The notes under the pieces are model-generated. The model did not search any database. It saw only the letters and a list, made by a program, of their open reading frames with translations, and was not told where the DNA came from. This document shows, one piece after another, positions 1 to 9,101 of a stretch of DNA of 64,000 nt. How positions within the stretch are numbered: position 1 is the stretch's first letter; every line of letters begins with the position of its first letter. This DNA comes from JARRON01 sp037383845. Its GTDB lineage: Bacteria > Pseudomonadota > Gammaproteobacteria > Steroidobacterales > XN24. The stretch spans positions 1 to 64,000 of the forward strand of contig JARRON010000008.1 in the NCBI GenBank assembly GCA_037383845.1, written 5' to 3'. A program made the translations under genes and the position numbers.

Positions 1-107
1 AAACGCAACCCTCAGCGAACGACTTGTTACGAAAAATGAGGCAGCAGCCATGCGCCTTCGGTCCCCGTCGGGATGCCGGTTGTTCCGGGACTTCGCGCCC
101 GCCCGGC
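1..107. other. Left-edge non-coding stretch with a GTTACGAA motif
   Basis: No gene is recognised between the window edge and the end of the TPR gene. The word GTTACGAA occurs at 26-33, inside CTTGTTACGAAAAA. The same eight bases occur twice upstream of the response regulator at about 9.1 kb. A gene to the left could use this site, but that cannot be judged here. I see no terminator hairpin for the operon that ends at 108. Confidence 0.35.
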
Positions 108-1391
108 TCAAGAACCGGAAGATTCGGCAAGCCGCGCCTGCCGGTCTTGTTCGCGCTGGACGAAACCGACCCATTTGCGGGCGAGTTCCCGGGTGTCCTC
201 GTAGGCGGCCGCCTGCCGGAAGGCCTCTTCTGCCGGGGCGAAGCGCTCGAGGTTGTACAGCGCCAGGCCCCGTACCACCCAGGCCCTGCCGGCATCTTCC
301 AGCTCCTCGCTCCCGGCGGCCTCGAGGGCGGTCTCCGCCGCTTCGGCGTAGTCGCCGAGCTCGAGCTGCAGCTGGGCCATGCGGAGCGTGAGACCGGGAT
401 CCGGCGCGACCTGCCGGGCACGGGCGAGGGTTTCGATAGCCCGCCGATATTCCTTCGACAGCAGCCACGCGTCGCCGAGCAGGCCCAGGTTCCTGGGGTT
501 CTCCTCGATGACGCCGGCCTCCATGCCCTCCGCCAGGACCCGGGCGCCCTTAAAGGGCATCTCGGCTTCCATGTAAAGCTGGGCCAGGCGCACCAGGTCG
601 GGCTCGCTTTCCAGCAGCCCCTGGTCGTAAGCGGTCTCCATCACCGCCAGGTACTCGGCGTCCCTGCCCAGCTCGTCATACACGGCGGCCAGCTGGAGCC
701 AGTATTCGCGCTTGGGATAATTCTTGACGAGGGCAGCCAGAGCCTCCAGGAGCTTCGGGTAGTCCTTCAGTTCCCAGTAGACCACCCGCTGCAGCAGGTA
801 CCAGTTCTCCGGGATGTCCCTGCCCTTCTGCCGGGCGAAGCGCATGGCGGCCTCCACCGACGCCGCTGCAGCCTTGTAGTCCTTGCGCTGGTAGTGAATC
901 TGGGCAAGGAACAGGTACGCATCCGCCCCGGGATCCTCGGCCACGGCGAACCATTCGGTCAGCGCCGCGGCGGCGCCGTCGAAGTCGTCGGTGAGGAACT
1001 TCAGCTGCGCCGTGCTGTAAAGCGCACCCGCCCGGAGCGACAGGGGAATCTGTTCCTGCTCGAGCACCTTCGCATAGCCGTCGATGGCCGCCCGGTAGTT
1101 CTCGGCCTGGTAATTGAGATAGGCGTCCAGGTTCCAGGCCATGGCCGCCTCGTAGTCATTCAGCCTGCCCCGGGACTTCAGCTTGTCCAGTTCCTCCAGC
1201 GCCGCCCGGGTGTTGCCCTGGTCCGCCAGTTCGCGGACCCGGGAAAGCCCCTTGAAGACGAATTCCCGCAGCGCCTGGGTGCGCTCGGTGCGGACAGGCG
1301 CGGCGCCCTCCTGGGCGTGGACAGCGGGCCCGCCGGCCATCAGGGTGGCCAGAGTGAGCAGGCAGGCAAGGCGCGGAGACAGACGCGGCAT
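108..1391 (-). CDS. Periplasmic TPR-repeat protein of a TtpC-type TonB system
   Basis: A 427-residue protein with an N-terminal signal peptide (MPRLSPRLACLLTLATLMAG, cleavage near AHA-QE). The rest is alpha-helical with repeated TPR-like units, for example around the LYSTAQLKF, YLFLAQIHYQ and WLQLAAVYDELG segments. It is the last gene of the minus-strand TonB operon, 2 bases after tonB. A clear paralogue closes the second TonB cluster (33286-34551), with matching YW-LA-Y-L-D and GM-G-I segments. TPR proteins are regular companions of DUF3450/TtpC-type systems and probably act as periplasmic assembly or docking factors. The role here is inferred. The start has no strong ribosome-binding site and may rely on coupling. 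Confidence 0.8.
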   Translation of the reverse strand: MPRLSPRLACLLTLATLMAGGPAVHAQEGAAPVRTERTQALREFVFKGLSRVRELADQGNTRAALEELDKLKSRGRLNDYEAAMAWNLDAYLNYQAENYRAAIDGYAKVLEQEQIPLSLRAGALYSTAQLKFLTDDFDGAAAALTEWFAVAEDPGADAYLFLAQIHYQRKDYKAAAASVEAAMRFARQKGRDIPENWYLLQRVVYWELKDYPKLLEALAALVKNYPKREYWLQLAAVYDELGRDAEYLAVMETAYDQGLLESEPDLVRLAQLYMEAEMPFKGARVLAEGMEAGVIEENPRNLGLLGDAWLLSKEYRRAIETLARARQVAPDPGLTLRMAQLQLELGDYAEAAETALEAAGSEELEDAGRAWVVRGLALYNLERFAPAEEAFRQAAAYEDTRELARKWVGFVQREQDRQARLAESSGS

Positions 1392-1393
1392 GG

Positions 1394-2017
1394 CTAACGC
1401 TCCAGTTCGAACCGGATCAGGTTCCGCACGCCGGCCACCTCGACCGGGTTACCGTTGACGACCCGGGGCTTGTAGCGGAACTTCAGGACCGCCTGCATGG
1501 CGGCTTCTTCGAAATAGCCGGCCGGCTCGGCCTCCACGACCACCGGATCCCGGGTGGTGCCTGCACTCGTGACGGTGAACTCCACCAGCACCCAGCCCTC
1601 GATCCCCCGGGCCTGGGCGCGACTGGGATAGATGGGCGCGACCTTGACGATAGGCAGGTAGTCACCTTCGCCAGCGCCGGCCCCGATGCCCGGGTCCAGG
1701 GAGACGTCCGCGCCCATGTCCGGCGGCGCCACCTGCATCAGGGAAGGCCCGGCGCCAGCGGCGCCGGGGTTGGACAGCTGGGGCTGAATGTCCGGTGCAG
1801 GCGGCTCGGCTTCCGGCGGCGGCGGCTTGTCAGGCTTGCGGTCCCGCTCCTCGACCTGTTCCGGCTGCTTCACACGCACGAAGTCAACGATGCGGCCCGT
1901 GACTTCATCCGTGAACGCCGACTCACCCGAGGCCACCAGTCGCTGCATCAGGAAGAAAATGATGAACGTGGTCAGCGCCGCCAGCAGCGCCGCCCCGCCG
2001 ACCCGGGCCAGGGTCAT
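1394..2017 (-). CDS. tonB: TonB family energy transducer
   Basis: A 207-residue TonB-like protein that passes proton-motive force from ExbB/ExbD to outer-membrane receptors. One N-terminal membrane anchor (about residues 5-27) is followed by a proline-rich spacer (KPPPPEAEPPAP) and a C-terminal TonB fold from about residue 115 (IYPSRAQARGIEGWVLVEF, then AVLKFRYKPRVVNG). The length is typical of the short TonB2 type rather than the long E. coli type. Its start overlaps the exbD stop by 4 bases (2014-2017), so translation is coupled. The likely client is the receptor at 5165-8245 in the same operon. Confidence 0.92.
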   Translation of the reverse strand: MTLARVGGAALLAALTTFIIFFLMQRLVASGESAFTDEVTGRIVDFVRVKQPEQVEERDRKPDKPPPPEAEPPAPDIQPQLSNPGAAGAGPSLMQVAPPDMGADVSLDPGIGAGAGEGDYLPIVKVAPIYPSRAQARGIEGWVLVEFTVTSAGTTRDPVVVEAEPAGYFEEAAMQAVLKFRYKPRVVNGNPVEVAGVRNLIRFELER

Positions 2018-2424
2018 GGCTGCTCCGCAGCAATGGAGACGTTGTACACGCCCGCCTGACGGGCAGCATCCATCACGGTGACCAGCAGCTTCGTGGTGGC
2101 GTTCTGGTCCGCCTGGATGACGACGCCGCCCTGGGGATTCTCTGCGTGGAGCCGCTCGATGTTGGCCCGCACGGCCGCAGGGTCCACCTGGCGGCGGTTG
2201 ATCCAGATCTGACCCGTGTCGCTGATGGCGACGAAAATGGAACCGCGGTCCTGGGTAACCGCAGTCTGGGCCTCGGGCCGGTTGACGTCGATGCCCGCCT
2301 CCTTGACGAACGAGGCGGTGACGATGAAGAAGATCAGCATGATGAAGACGATATCCAGCATCGGCGTGATGTTGATCTCCGACTCTTCGTCCATCGTCGC
2401 TGTGGCAGAAAACGGTCTGCGCAT
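2014..2424 (-). CDS. exbD: ExbD/TolR family biopolymer transport protein
   Basis: A 136-residue ExbD. It has a short cytoplasmic N terminus, then the conserved EINITPMLDIVFIMLIFFIVT membrane segment with the proton-pathway aspartate at residue 24, then a periplasmic domain. It forms the stator/motor with ExbB (2435-2962). The gene lies 10 bases after exbB and overlaps tonB. The start lies next to a DUF-free MRRPFSATATMDEE leader; a start at the internal Met11 is possible but shorter than usual. The two ExbD proteins at 35.2-36.0 kb are close relatives. Confidence 0.92.
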   Translation of the reverse strand: MRRPFSATATMDEESEINITPMLDIVFIMLIFFIVTASFVKEAGIDVNRPEAQTAVTQDRGSIFVAISDTGQIWINRRQVDPAAVRANIERLHAENPQGGVVIQADQNATTKLLVTVMDAARQAGVYNVSIAAEQP

Positions 2425-2434
2425 GGGATTGCCT

Positions 2435-2962
2435 CTAGTGGTCGAACGTCAGGCGAGCCTCGATCCGCGCCCGGCGGACCCGCTCCATGCGTTCCAGGAT
2501 GTTGATGCCCAGCAGCCCGGTGAGGGCCGCCACCATGCCGGCCATGGTGGGAATCGTGGCCTTGGAGATCCCCGATGCCATGGCCCTGGCGCTGCCGGTG
2601 CCCATCGCGGCCATGACGTCGAACACCTCGACCATGCCGGTGACGGTGCCCAGCAGACCGAACAGCGGCGCCACTGCGATGATGCTCTTGATCATGGGCA
2701 GGTTACGGCGCAGCGCTTCCTTGACCTCGGATATGTAGGAGGTCCGTACGTCGTGAGCCGCTCGGGACACCCGCTCCGGCCGCGCCTCCCAGCGGTCCAC
2801 GACCTGCTGCTCCAGCCGGTTGTGGCCCACCCGGTAGTAAACCAGCCGCTCGAAGATCAGGATCCAGAGCAGGAATACCAGGAGCAGGATGAGGAGCAGG
2901 ACGTCGCCGCCCCGCTCCAGGAACTCCCGGATCTGCTCCGTCGCCTCAAGCAGCGGATCCAT
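2435..2962 (-). CDS. exbB: ExbB/TolQ/MotA family proton channel
   Basis: A 175-residue ExbB with a first membrane helix (about 19-40, LLLILLLVFLLWILIF) and two further helices in the conserved APLFGLLGTVTGM and GMVAALTGLLG region. It is the short, three-helix ExbB2 type that pairs with a TtpC partner. The start chosen (MDPLLEAT) is at 2962; longer starts upstream would run through the TtpC gene. It overlaps the end of the TtpC-like gene by 17 bases (2946-2962). ExbB and ExbD together use proton-motive force to drive TonB. Confidence 0.92.
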   Translation of the reverse strand: MDPLLEATEQIREFLERGGDVLLLILLLVFLLWILIFERLVYYRVGHNRLEQQVVDRWEARPERVSRAAHDVRTSYISEVKEALRRNLPMIKSIIAVAPLFGLLGTVTGMVEVFDVMAAMGTGSARAMASGISKATIPTMAGMVAALTGLLGINILERMERVRRARIEARLTFDH

Positions 2963-4352
2963 ATGCGACTCCCCTCTCGGAGTGGGCCGCCACGATGCCC
3001 ATGGCCCGCTCCTCAAGTACCTGCACGATGCGTCGGGCACGGCCGCTGACGAGGGTGTGCAACAGCACCGTCGGGATGGCCACCGCAAGGCCGAGCACCG
3101 TCGTGACAAGGGCCTGGGATATCCCGCCGGCCATCAGCTTGGGATCACCGGTGCCGAAAAGAGTGATGGCCTGGAAGGTGTTGATCATGCCGGTGACCGT
3201 GCCCAGCAGCCCCAGCAGCGGCGCCACCACGGAGATGATCTTCAGGAGAGTGAGGGATCGCTGGAGCTTCGGCGTCTCGGCGAGGATGGACTCGCCCACC
3301 TTCAGCTCCACCGTCTCCTGGTCCTTCTCACGGTTCGCCTGCCAGGTCTTCAGGACCCGGCCCAGGGGGTTGTCCTCCCGGACCTCGTCGGACTTCAGCT
3401 GGCGGTTCACCTTGGAGCCTACGAGCCCCAGGGTCACAAGCCGCTCCAGGGCGATGATCAGCGCCAGGGCGCCGAGGGCCAGGATGATGTAGCCCACGAG
3501 ACCGCCCTGGTCGATGCGCTCCTTGAGGTTCGGGGTCTGGATGAGCAGGCCCAGCAGGGAACCCCGGGTGGGATCTACCCAGAAGTCGGCACGGTCCGCG
3601 GAGGTGGTCTCGAACTCTTCTGCGACGCTGACATAGCGATTGTCCGGCTGCCGCGGCAGTTCCACGAGCTTCCCGGTCTCCGGCTCGTAGCGCAGGTACT
3701 TGCCGTCGGCAAGGGCGTTGAACACGCCGACCCGGCTTACCTGGGCCTCCCGGACGTCACCGTCGGCGCCGATGATGTCCACGGGGTAGGTGACGGTCTT
3801 GCCGGACTCCGTCATTTCCCGCTGCATCTCGAACCAGAGCTGCTCGATCTCGCCCACCGAGGGCAGGGAGCCGGTGCCCCCCGCCTTGTCGATCAGCCTG
3901 TTCAGGAAGTCCTCGCGATTGAGGAACTGGGTGCTGGTCACCGAGTCGCGAAGAAGTCCCCGCACATCGCCGGCGACCTGCTGAAGGACACCGAACAGCT
4001 CCTTCAGGTCGCCCATGCGCTGATCCAGGGCCAGTTCCAGTTCCCCGAGCCTTTCTTCGCCGGTCTCGAAGGCGGCTTCGAGTTCCGCGGACCGAGCCTG
4101 GAGCGCGTCCCGGCGCTGCCGCGCCTCCTCCAGCAGGGCGGCCTGCTCGGACTTCCGCTCCCGGAACCGTTCCAGCCTCTCCTGCTGGGTTTCGGCGTCC
4201 CGGGCTCGACCCTCGGAGACCAGGTTCAACAGCTCGTCCAGGGTGCGGGCCAGGCTGGCCTGCTGCCCGGGGCTTTGCTCCTGGGCCAGGGCCGGCGGGG
4301 CGATCAGGGTCATGGCCGCCAGGGCGGCGAGCAGGATAGTGGATGTCCTCAC
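2946..4352 (-). CDS. TtpC-like MotA/TolQ/ExbB protein with periplasmic coiled coil
   Basis: A 468-residue protein built like TtpC of the Vibrio TonB2 systems. It has a signal peptide (cleavage near ALA-QE), a long heptad-rich coiled coil (about residues 30-125, rich in E, R, L and Q), a mixed linker, then three C-terminal membrane helices with the MotA/ExbB core (VVAPLLGLLGTVTGM at about 390). In Vibrio, TtpC is needed in addition to ExbB2 and ExbD2. It overlaps the DUF3450 gene at its start (4349-4352) and exbB at its end, as expected for a coupled operon. A paralogue of the same layout is at 36582-37946. Confidence 0.88.
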   Translation of the reverse strand: MRTSTILLAALAAMTLIAPPALAQEQSPGQQASLARTLDELLNLVSEGRARDAETQQERLERFRERKSEQAALLEEARQRRDALQARSAELEAAFETGEERLGELELALDQRMGDLKELFGVLQQVAGDVRGLLRDSVTSTQFLNREDFLNRLIDKAGGTGSLPSVGEIEQLWFEMQREMTESGKTVTYPVDIIGADGDVREAQVSRVGVFNALADGKYLRYEPETGKLVELPRQPDNRYVSVAEEFETTSADRADFWVDPTRGSLLGLLIQTPNLKERIDQGGLVGYIILALGALALIIALERLVTLGLVGSKVNRQLKSDEVREDNPLGRVLKTWQANREKDQETVELKVGESILAETPKLQRSLTLLKIISVVAPLLGLLGTVTGMINTFQAITLFGTGDPKLMAGGISQALVTTVLGLAVAIPTVLLHTLVSGRARRIVQVLEERAMGIVAAHSERGVAYGSAA

Positions 4353-5122
4353 GAGGTTGACTCCGGCGTTTCAAAGGGGAGCCGCAGCAGGTCGGGCGCC
4401 GCCTGCTGGCGGGCGATCCTCAGGCCGCGGTCGATCTGAATACGGGTCCCGGCATCGGCGTCGATCCAGTCCCGCGTGTTCGCGTCCCAGACGCCGCCGG
4501 TGCGGCCGTCAAGGCTCCGGTAGAACATGCCGACCCGGCCGATGCGCAGCAGATCCACCTCCTGCTGACCACCGTTGACCTGCACGGTCCCCCGCCAGGC
4601 CTCGATGGTGCGGCCGTATTCCAGCTCTTGCAGGTAGGCCTCGAGGACGTTCCGGAACTTCTCCGCCACCGTGACGTCGGCCCGGTCTACCAGCTCCTGG
4701 AGCCCGCCGACCCGTGCCCGCCGCTCGTCCTGGAGAAACGGCATGTCGAGGGCGACGAACTGCTCCAGTGCATCGATCATCCGCAGCATCAGCGGCGTGA
4801 TCTGGCGTTCCACCAGGGTCACGTTGTCGATGGACTCCTCGAGCTGGCCGACCTCTTCCTGCTGGCTCTCGATCTGCCTGGACAGCTGCGCGGTGTAGAT
4901 CTCCAGGCCCTCGATCTCTTTCTGCAGGGCCCTGTATTCGTCCACGCTGCTACGGATCTCATCGGAAAGCGCGTCGATCTGGTCCTGGGCCGCCTGGGCG
5001 GCGCGGATTCGCTGCTTGCCTGCCTGGATAGCCGGCTCGAGCCCGCTCTGGGACCACGCGGGCGCTGCCGTCAGGGCCAGCAGGAGCGCAATACCTGCCA
5101 CCAGTGGCTTCGTGTTTCTCAT
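4349..5122 (-). CDS. DUF3450 periplasmic coiled-coil protein
   Basis: A 257-residue protein of the DUF3450 family. A signal peptide (MRNTKPLVAGIALLLALTAA, cleavage near AWS-QS) is followed by a coiled coil (about 25-110) and a C-terminal globular part with the family's RIGRVGMFYRSLDG segment. The start at 5122 is preferred over two earlier ATGs because GGAG lies 5 bases before it. DUF3450 genes almost always sit next to TtpC-type ExbB genes, as here (4-base overlap). The molecular role is unknown; the coiled coil may pair with that of TtpC. Confidence 0.87.
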   Translation of the reverse strand: MRNTKPLVAGIALLLALTAAPAWSQSGLEPAIQAGKQRIRAAQAAQDQIDALSDEIRSSVDEYRALQKEIEGLEIYTAQLSRQIESQQEEVGQLEESIDNVTLVERQITPLMLRMIDALEQFVALDMPFLQDERRARVGGLQELVDRADVTVAEKFRNVLEAYLQELEYGRTIEAWRGTVQVNGGQQEVDLLRIGRVGMFYRSLDGRTGGVWDANTRDWIDADAGTRIQIDRGLRIARQQAAPDLLRLPFETPESTS

Positions 5123-5164
5123 GTCGTCTCCGGAAGTCATTTTCAGTCTCACGTCCCGCCCGGC

Positions 5165-8100
5165 TCAGAGTTCCGGGGTCCAGGCCACGCCGAGGGACAG
5201 GGCCCAGCCGTCCTTGTAGGAGCGCCAGAGCTGACTGCCCTGGGTGAACTCGTACTTGTCGTCCAGGATGTTTTCGGCCTTGACGGTCATCCGCCAGCTG
5301 TCGCTGAAGATCGGCCGGCGCCAGACCAGGTCCAGCTGCACCCGCGGCTCTTCCTTGATATCGGGCGCGCCGAACGTGCCGACCTCAACGATGCGCTCGC
5401 CGAAGGAGTTCAGGATGAGCGCAAGGGTTTCGTCCCGGTACGGGCTCTCCCAGGCGAACTGGAGATTGATGACCCAGGGCGACTGGCCCTGCAGCTCACG
5501 GGTCTGGTTGGTCTGTACGGTGGTGTCCTCGGGACGCAGGGTGATCTCCGAGTCGATCCAGGCCGCGTTCACGGAAACGGAGAACGGCTCCCACTGGTCG
5601 CCAAGGAACCCCAGGTAGCGGCGGGTCTCCAGCTCGACGCCGAAGTTCTTTGCGCTCTCGGCATTGTTGAGGGTCACGAGGCTCGTGGTGCCCGGCACCG
5701 CCACGAACTCAATGGGATCGTCGAAGTCCTTGTAGAAGAGCGCGACAGAGAGGTTCTCCTCGGGCGAGAAGAAACGCTGCCAGCGCAGGTCGTAGTTGGT
5801 GATATTGGTTTCCACCAGGTCCGGGTTACCCCGCACTTCCCGGTCTAGGAGGTCGTCCGTGTAGGGCGCCGGGGAAAGCTCCTTGAGGTCGGGCCGGGAC
5901 AGGGTCTGGCTGTAGGCGAAGGTGAGCTGGTCGTTCTCGCCGAGGAACCAGGTGGCCGACAGCGCAGGCAGGATGTCATCAGTGTCCAGTTCGCTGATCA
6001 CCGGGGTCGCCTCCGGATTGAAGAGCTCGAAGGTCCTCACCCGCTGCTGCGACTCCTCGTAGCGGGCGCCCACGGTCACCCGGAAGGGGGCGTTGAGGTA
6101 CCAGTCGGCGGAGACGTAGCCGGCCGTGATCTCCTGGGTGGCCGTGTAGTTGTCGGTCGCCCGGGTGCTGTCCCGGATTTCGTAAACATCCGGCTCGATG
6201 TAGAGGGGATTCAGGATCTGCTCAAGGGGCTGGCGGTACAGCAGGTCCGGGTCGTTCGCCGCCGGTCCTCGGGGGAAGAACGTGAACCGGCGGATGGAGG
6301 CATCACGCTCCCGGTCCAGGTAGGCGGCGCCGGCCTTGAGGGTGAACTCGGAAGCCCAGGACAGGTTGGCGAAGGGCAGCTCGAAATCCAGCGTGCCGTC
6401 CAGGACGTCCTCGTCCTGCTCCTCGTAGCGGCGCTGGTTGCCGTCCGCCCGGGTGGAAAACTGGAATCCGCCTCGGCCATCGCCATCATAGCGGTACTGC
6501 CGGGTGTCCGGCTGGTCCCGGGAAGCACGGGCGGCAGTCAGCTGCCAGTCCAGGCCCAGGTCGGCGGCCTCGGGGAAAAGGTGACTGCCGCGGAGCTGCT
6601 GACTGAACAGCTGGCGCTCGATCCAGCGCAGCTCAGTGACCCGGATCAGGTCGTCGTTGATCCGGTTGAAGCCTTCGAAGACCCGGGCCTCGTCCGTCGT
6701 GTTCCGAAGCAGCATGCCCGTGTAGGCGAACTCGTGGTTTACCGGGGTCTCGTAGCCGACGGTCACAAAAGCCGAAAAGTCGATGCTCTGCTCCGTCTCG
6801 GCCAGCACGCCATCCTGGTTGATCTCGAGCTGGTCTTCGGCGCCGACGGTGTAGGTCCGGCGGATCTCGTCCCGGGTCACCCACTCGTTGGCGTACTCGC
6901 CGTAGGCGGAGACGCCGATGGCGCTGCCGTCGTCAAGGTCCCAGCGATTGCCGATGGCGCCGGACAGGTCCATGTCCACCGGAGTGGTGTCCTCGTAGAC
7001 CTCGTAGATGATCGGGAAACTCTCGCCGACCACCTCCAGTTCCCTGGGCTCAAGGCCCTCCTGGAAGAAGGGATTGTTGCGCCGGATCTGCAGTCCCGCG
7101 GCGTCGGCCTGCTTCACCGGCCTGGGAAGGTCCCGGGTGCCGTCGTCGTAGCCGCTCCAGTCGTCCTCGCCGCCCAGGTACTGCTGACCGTCGTCCCAGG
7201 TGGTTCCGTTGCGGTAGCCGACGCCTCCGCCGAGCTCGGCGAAGAACTGGTCGGGAACGGCCTTGGTCGACAGCTCCACGGTGCCGCCGCCGAACTCTCC
7301 GGGCAGATCGGCCGAATAGCTCTTCTGCACGTTGATGCCCTGGATGAACCCGGTGGGAAAAAGATCCAGGGGCACAACGCGCCGGGTGGGATCCGGGCTG
7401 GGCACGCCGCCCCCGTTGAGCAGGGTGCTTGAGTAGCGCTCGCCCAGGCCACGGACGTAGATGTACTTGCCGTTGGCGATGGTCAGGCCGGTCACCCGCT
7501 GCAGGGCCGCGGCTGCATCACCGTCGCCTGCGATGGAGATATCCAGCTCGCCGATGGACTCGAGCACGGCGTCAGACTGACGCTCGGCGCCGATCCCGGT
7601 GGTCGGCAGGTAACGGGCGACGGCGACCACTTCTTCGACGGTACCCTGGGCGGCCGAGGCGCCCAGGGTAAAGGTGGACTCGGCCACGACGCCGGAGCTC
7701 ACCCGGACGTCGTCCAGGGTGCGGGTGGCGTCCAGCGAGGGATGGTTGACGAAGAAAGTATAGGTGCCGGGCGGCAGCTCGATTTCGAACGTGCCTGCCT
7801 CGTCCGAGGTCGCTTCCGTAAAGAGTCCGTCCACGATCACCGTGGCGCCCTCGAGAGGACCGCCGTCGGCGCCGACCAGGGTACCCCTGACCGCGCCGGG
7901 GGCAGCTTCGACTTCGGTAGTGGAGCGCTGCAGGCTGACCGAGGCCGGGATTCCTTCGCCCAGGGACTCCACCATGACCTCCACCGACTCGCCTTCGCCG
8001 GTAGAGAAAACCCGCTGAGCGAGAATATTTCCGCCTCGCCGGACCTCAAGGCGATGCTGGCCTGGTCCGATGGAGCCCACCAGTGCCCCCTCCTCGCTTC

Positions 8101-8245
8101 GCAGAGGGCTTCCGTCCAGGGTCGCGGTTGCGTTCGCCACGGCCTCGCCGAGTTCAAAGACGAACACCCGGACTTCGCCGCCCGACTGCGCCAACGCCGC
8201 AGTGGCGAAGAGCATCAGCAGAAAGGACGCGAACAACTTGTTCAT
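5165..8245 (-). CDS. TonB-dependent outer-membrane receptor with two N-terminal Ig-like domains
   Basis: A 1026-residue receptor. Signal peptide (MNKLFASFLLMLFATAALAQ) at 1-20; two carboxypeptidase-regulatory-type beta-sandwich domains (about 25-100 and 105-185); TonB-box-like EEVVAVA (about 195); plug with the RVTGLTIANGKYIYVRGLGE segment; then a large barrel. The start at 8245 has GAGG 9 bases upstream; upstream ATGs lack a site. The C terminus is WTPEL and lacks the terminal aromatic residue usual for barrels. The substrate is not evident. It lies 59 bases after the response regulator, with a GC-rich stretch followed by a T-rich run (TTTTTATTTT) between them that could act as a weak attenuator. 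Confidence 0.93.
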   Translation of the reverse strand: MNKLFASFLLMLFATAALAQSGGEVRVFVFELGEAVANATATLDGSPLRSEEGALVGSIGPGQHRLEVRRGGNILAQRVFSTGEGESVEVMVESLGEGIPASVSLQRSTTEVEAAPGAVRGTLVGADGGPLEGATVIVDGLFTEATSDEAGTFEIELPPGTYTFFVNHPSLDATRTLDDVRVSSGVVAESTFTLGASAAQGTVEEVVAVARYLPTTGIGAERQSDAVLESIGELDISIAGDGDAAAALQRVTGLTIANGKYIYVRGLGERYSSTLLNGGGVPSPDPTRRVVPLDLFPTGFIQGINVQKSYSADLPGEFGGGTVELSTKAVPDQFFAELGGGVGYRNGTTWDDGQQYLGGEDDWSGYDDGTRDLPRPVKQADAAGLQIRRNNPFFQEGLEPRELEVVGESFPIIYEVYEDTTPVDMDLSGAIGNRWDLDDGSAIGVSAYGEYANEWVTRDEIRRTYTVGAEDQLEINQDGVLAETEQSIDFSAFVTVGYETPVNHEFAYTGMLLRNTTDEARVFEGFNRINDDLIRVTELRWIERQLFSQQLRGSHLFPEAADLGLDWQLTAARASRDQPDTRQYRYDGDGRGGFQFSTRADGNQRRYEEQDEDVLDGTLDFELPFANLSWASEFTLKAGAAYLDRERDASIRRFTFFPRGPAANDPDLLYRQPLEQILNPLYIEPDVYEIRDSTRATDNYTATQEITAGYVSADWYLNAPFRVTVGARYEESQQRVRTFELFNPEATPVISELDTDDILPALSATWFLGENDQLTFAYSQTLSRPDLKELSPAPYTDDLLDREVRGNPDLVETNITNYDLRWQRFFSPEENLSVALFYKDFDDPIEFVAVPGTTSLVTLNNAESAKNFGVELETRRYLGFLGDQWEPFSVSVNAAWIDSEITLRPEDTTVQTNQTRELQGQSPWVINLQFAWESPYRDETLALILNSFGERIVEVGTFGAPDIKEEPRVQLDLVWRRPIFSDSWRMTVKAENILDDKYEFTQGSQLWRSYKDGWALSLGVAWTPEL

Positions 8246-8304
8246 GTAAATAGACCTCGGCATCTGCAGCTTGATTGAGAAAATAAAAACCGGGGGCGTC
8301 GCCC

Positions 8305-9036
8305 TCAGACGGGCGGCTTGATCTCGGGGCGGCCGGGCCGACTGGAAGGCGTATCGGTCATCCTGTAGCCGACCCGGTACACGGTTTCGATCATCCAGCC
8401 CAGGTCGAACTGGCCCAGGGCCTGGCGAAGACGGCGGACATGGACGTCCACGGTCCTTTCCCCGACCGCTGAGCCAGGACCCCACACGAAAGAGATGAGC
8501 TGGGACCGGGAGAAAACCGGGCCGGGATTGCGCATGAGGAATTCCAGGAGCTTGAGCTCCTGAGGTCCGAGGCGCACCGGGCGCTCGCCGACGTAGAGGA
8601 TCATCGCCGCCGTATCCAGGCTCAGCGCGCCCAGCCCGATCCGGTCCCGCCCGCTCTCCGCCGGCGGCCGTCGCAGCTGGGCACGCACCCGGGCTTCCAG
8701 CTCCCGGGGCGGGACAGGCTTGACCAGGTAGTCGTCGGCGCCCGCCTCCAGTGCGGCGACAGTGCGTTCCTCGCCGTTCATCCGTCCCATGAGAACGATC
8801 CGCAGCCCACGAACCTCGGGGTCCCTGCGCAGCGCCTCGACGAACTGCAGGCCCGTCATATCACGGGGGGCAGCGTCCAGCAGCAGCAGGTCGGGGACCG
8901 ACCTGGCGATCCGCGCCCGGGCGCTCAGGCAGTCCGCCACCGCGACGACCTCGAACCCGCCCTGCGCCAGGTTGAAGCGCATGAGCTCGCGGAATTCAGG
9001 GTCGTTTTCGACGATGAGTATGTTCCCGTCTGCCAT
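8305..9036 (-). CDS. PhoB/OmpR-family response regulator, orphan
   Basis: A 243-residue two-domain regulator. The receiver domain (1-120) has the acidic pocket (Glu10, Asp12), phosphoacceptor Asp54 in LLLLDAAP, and the conserved Lys106 in YLVKP. The winged-helix DNA-binding domain (about 135-230) has the RTVDVHVRRLRQAL recognition segment. The Ser/Thr switch residue at the end of the fourth strand is replaced by Gly84 (VLMGRM where PhoB has MLTAR). No histidine kinase is present in the window. Being first in the operon suggests that it controls the receptor and TonB genes, and repeats upstream fit autoregulation. The start at 9036 (MADGNILI) matches the family; its ribosome-binding site is weak. 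Confidence 0.9.
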   Translation of the reverse strand: MADGNILIVENDPEFRELMRFNLAQGGFEVVAVADCLSARARIARSVPDLLLLDAAPRDMTGLQFVEALRRDPEVRGLRIVLMGRMNGEERTVAALEAGADDYLVKPVPPRELEARVRAQLRRPPAESGRDRIGLGALSLDTAAMILYVGERPVRLGPQELKLLEFLMRNPGPVFSRSQLISFVWGPGSAVGERTVDVHVRRLRQALGQFDLGWMIETVYRVGYRMTDTPSSRPGRPEIKPPV

Positions 9037-9101
9037 ACAGCCAGCCAGTTCCCCGAGGCGGGAAAAAACCGCCCTGGCGCGGCACATGAACCGCCGCGCT
9101 C

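Noticed and set aside
24..1397. Long plus-strand frame opposite the TPR gene
   Set aside because: Composition is typical of an antisense shadow; the minus strand has a signal peptide and TPR repeats and fits the operon.
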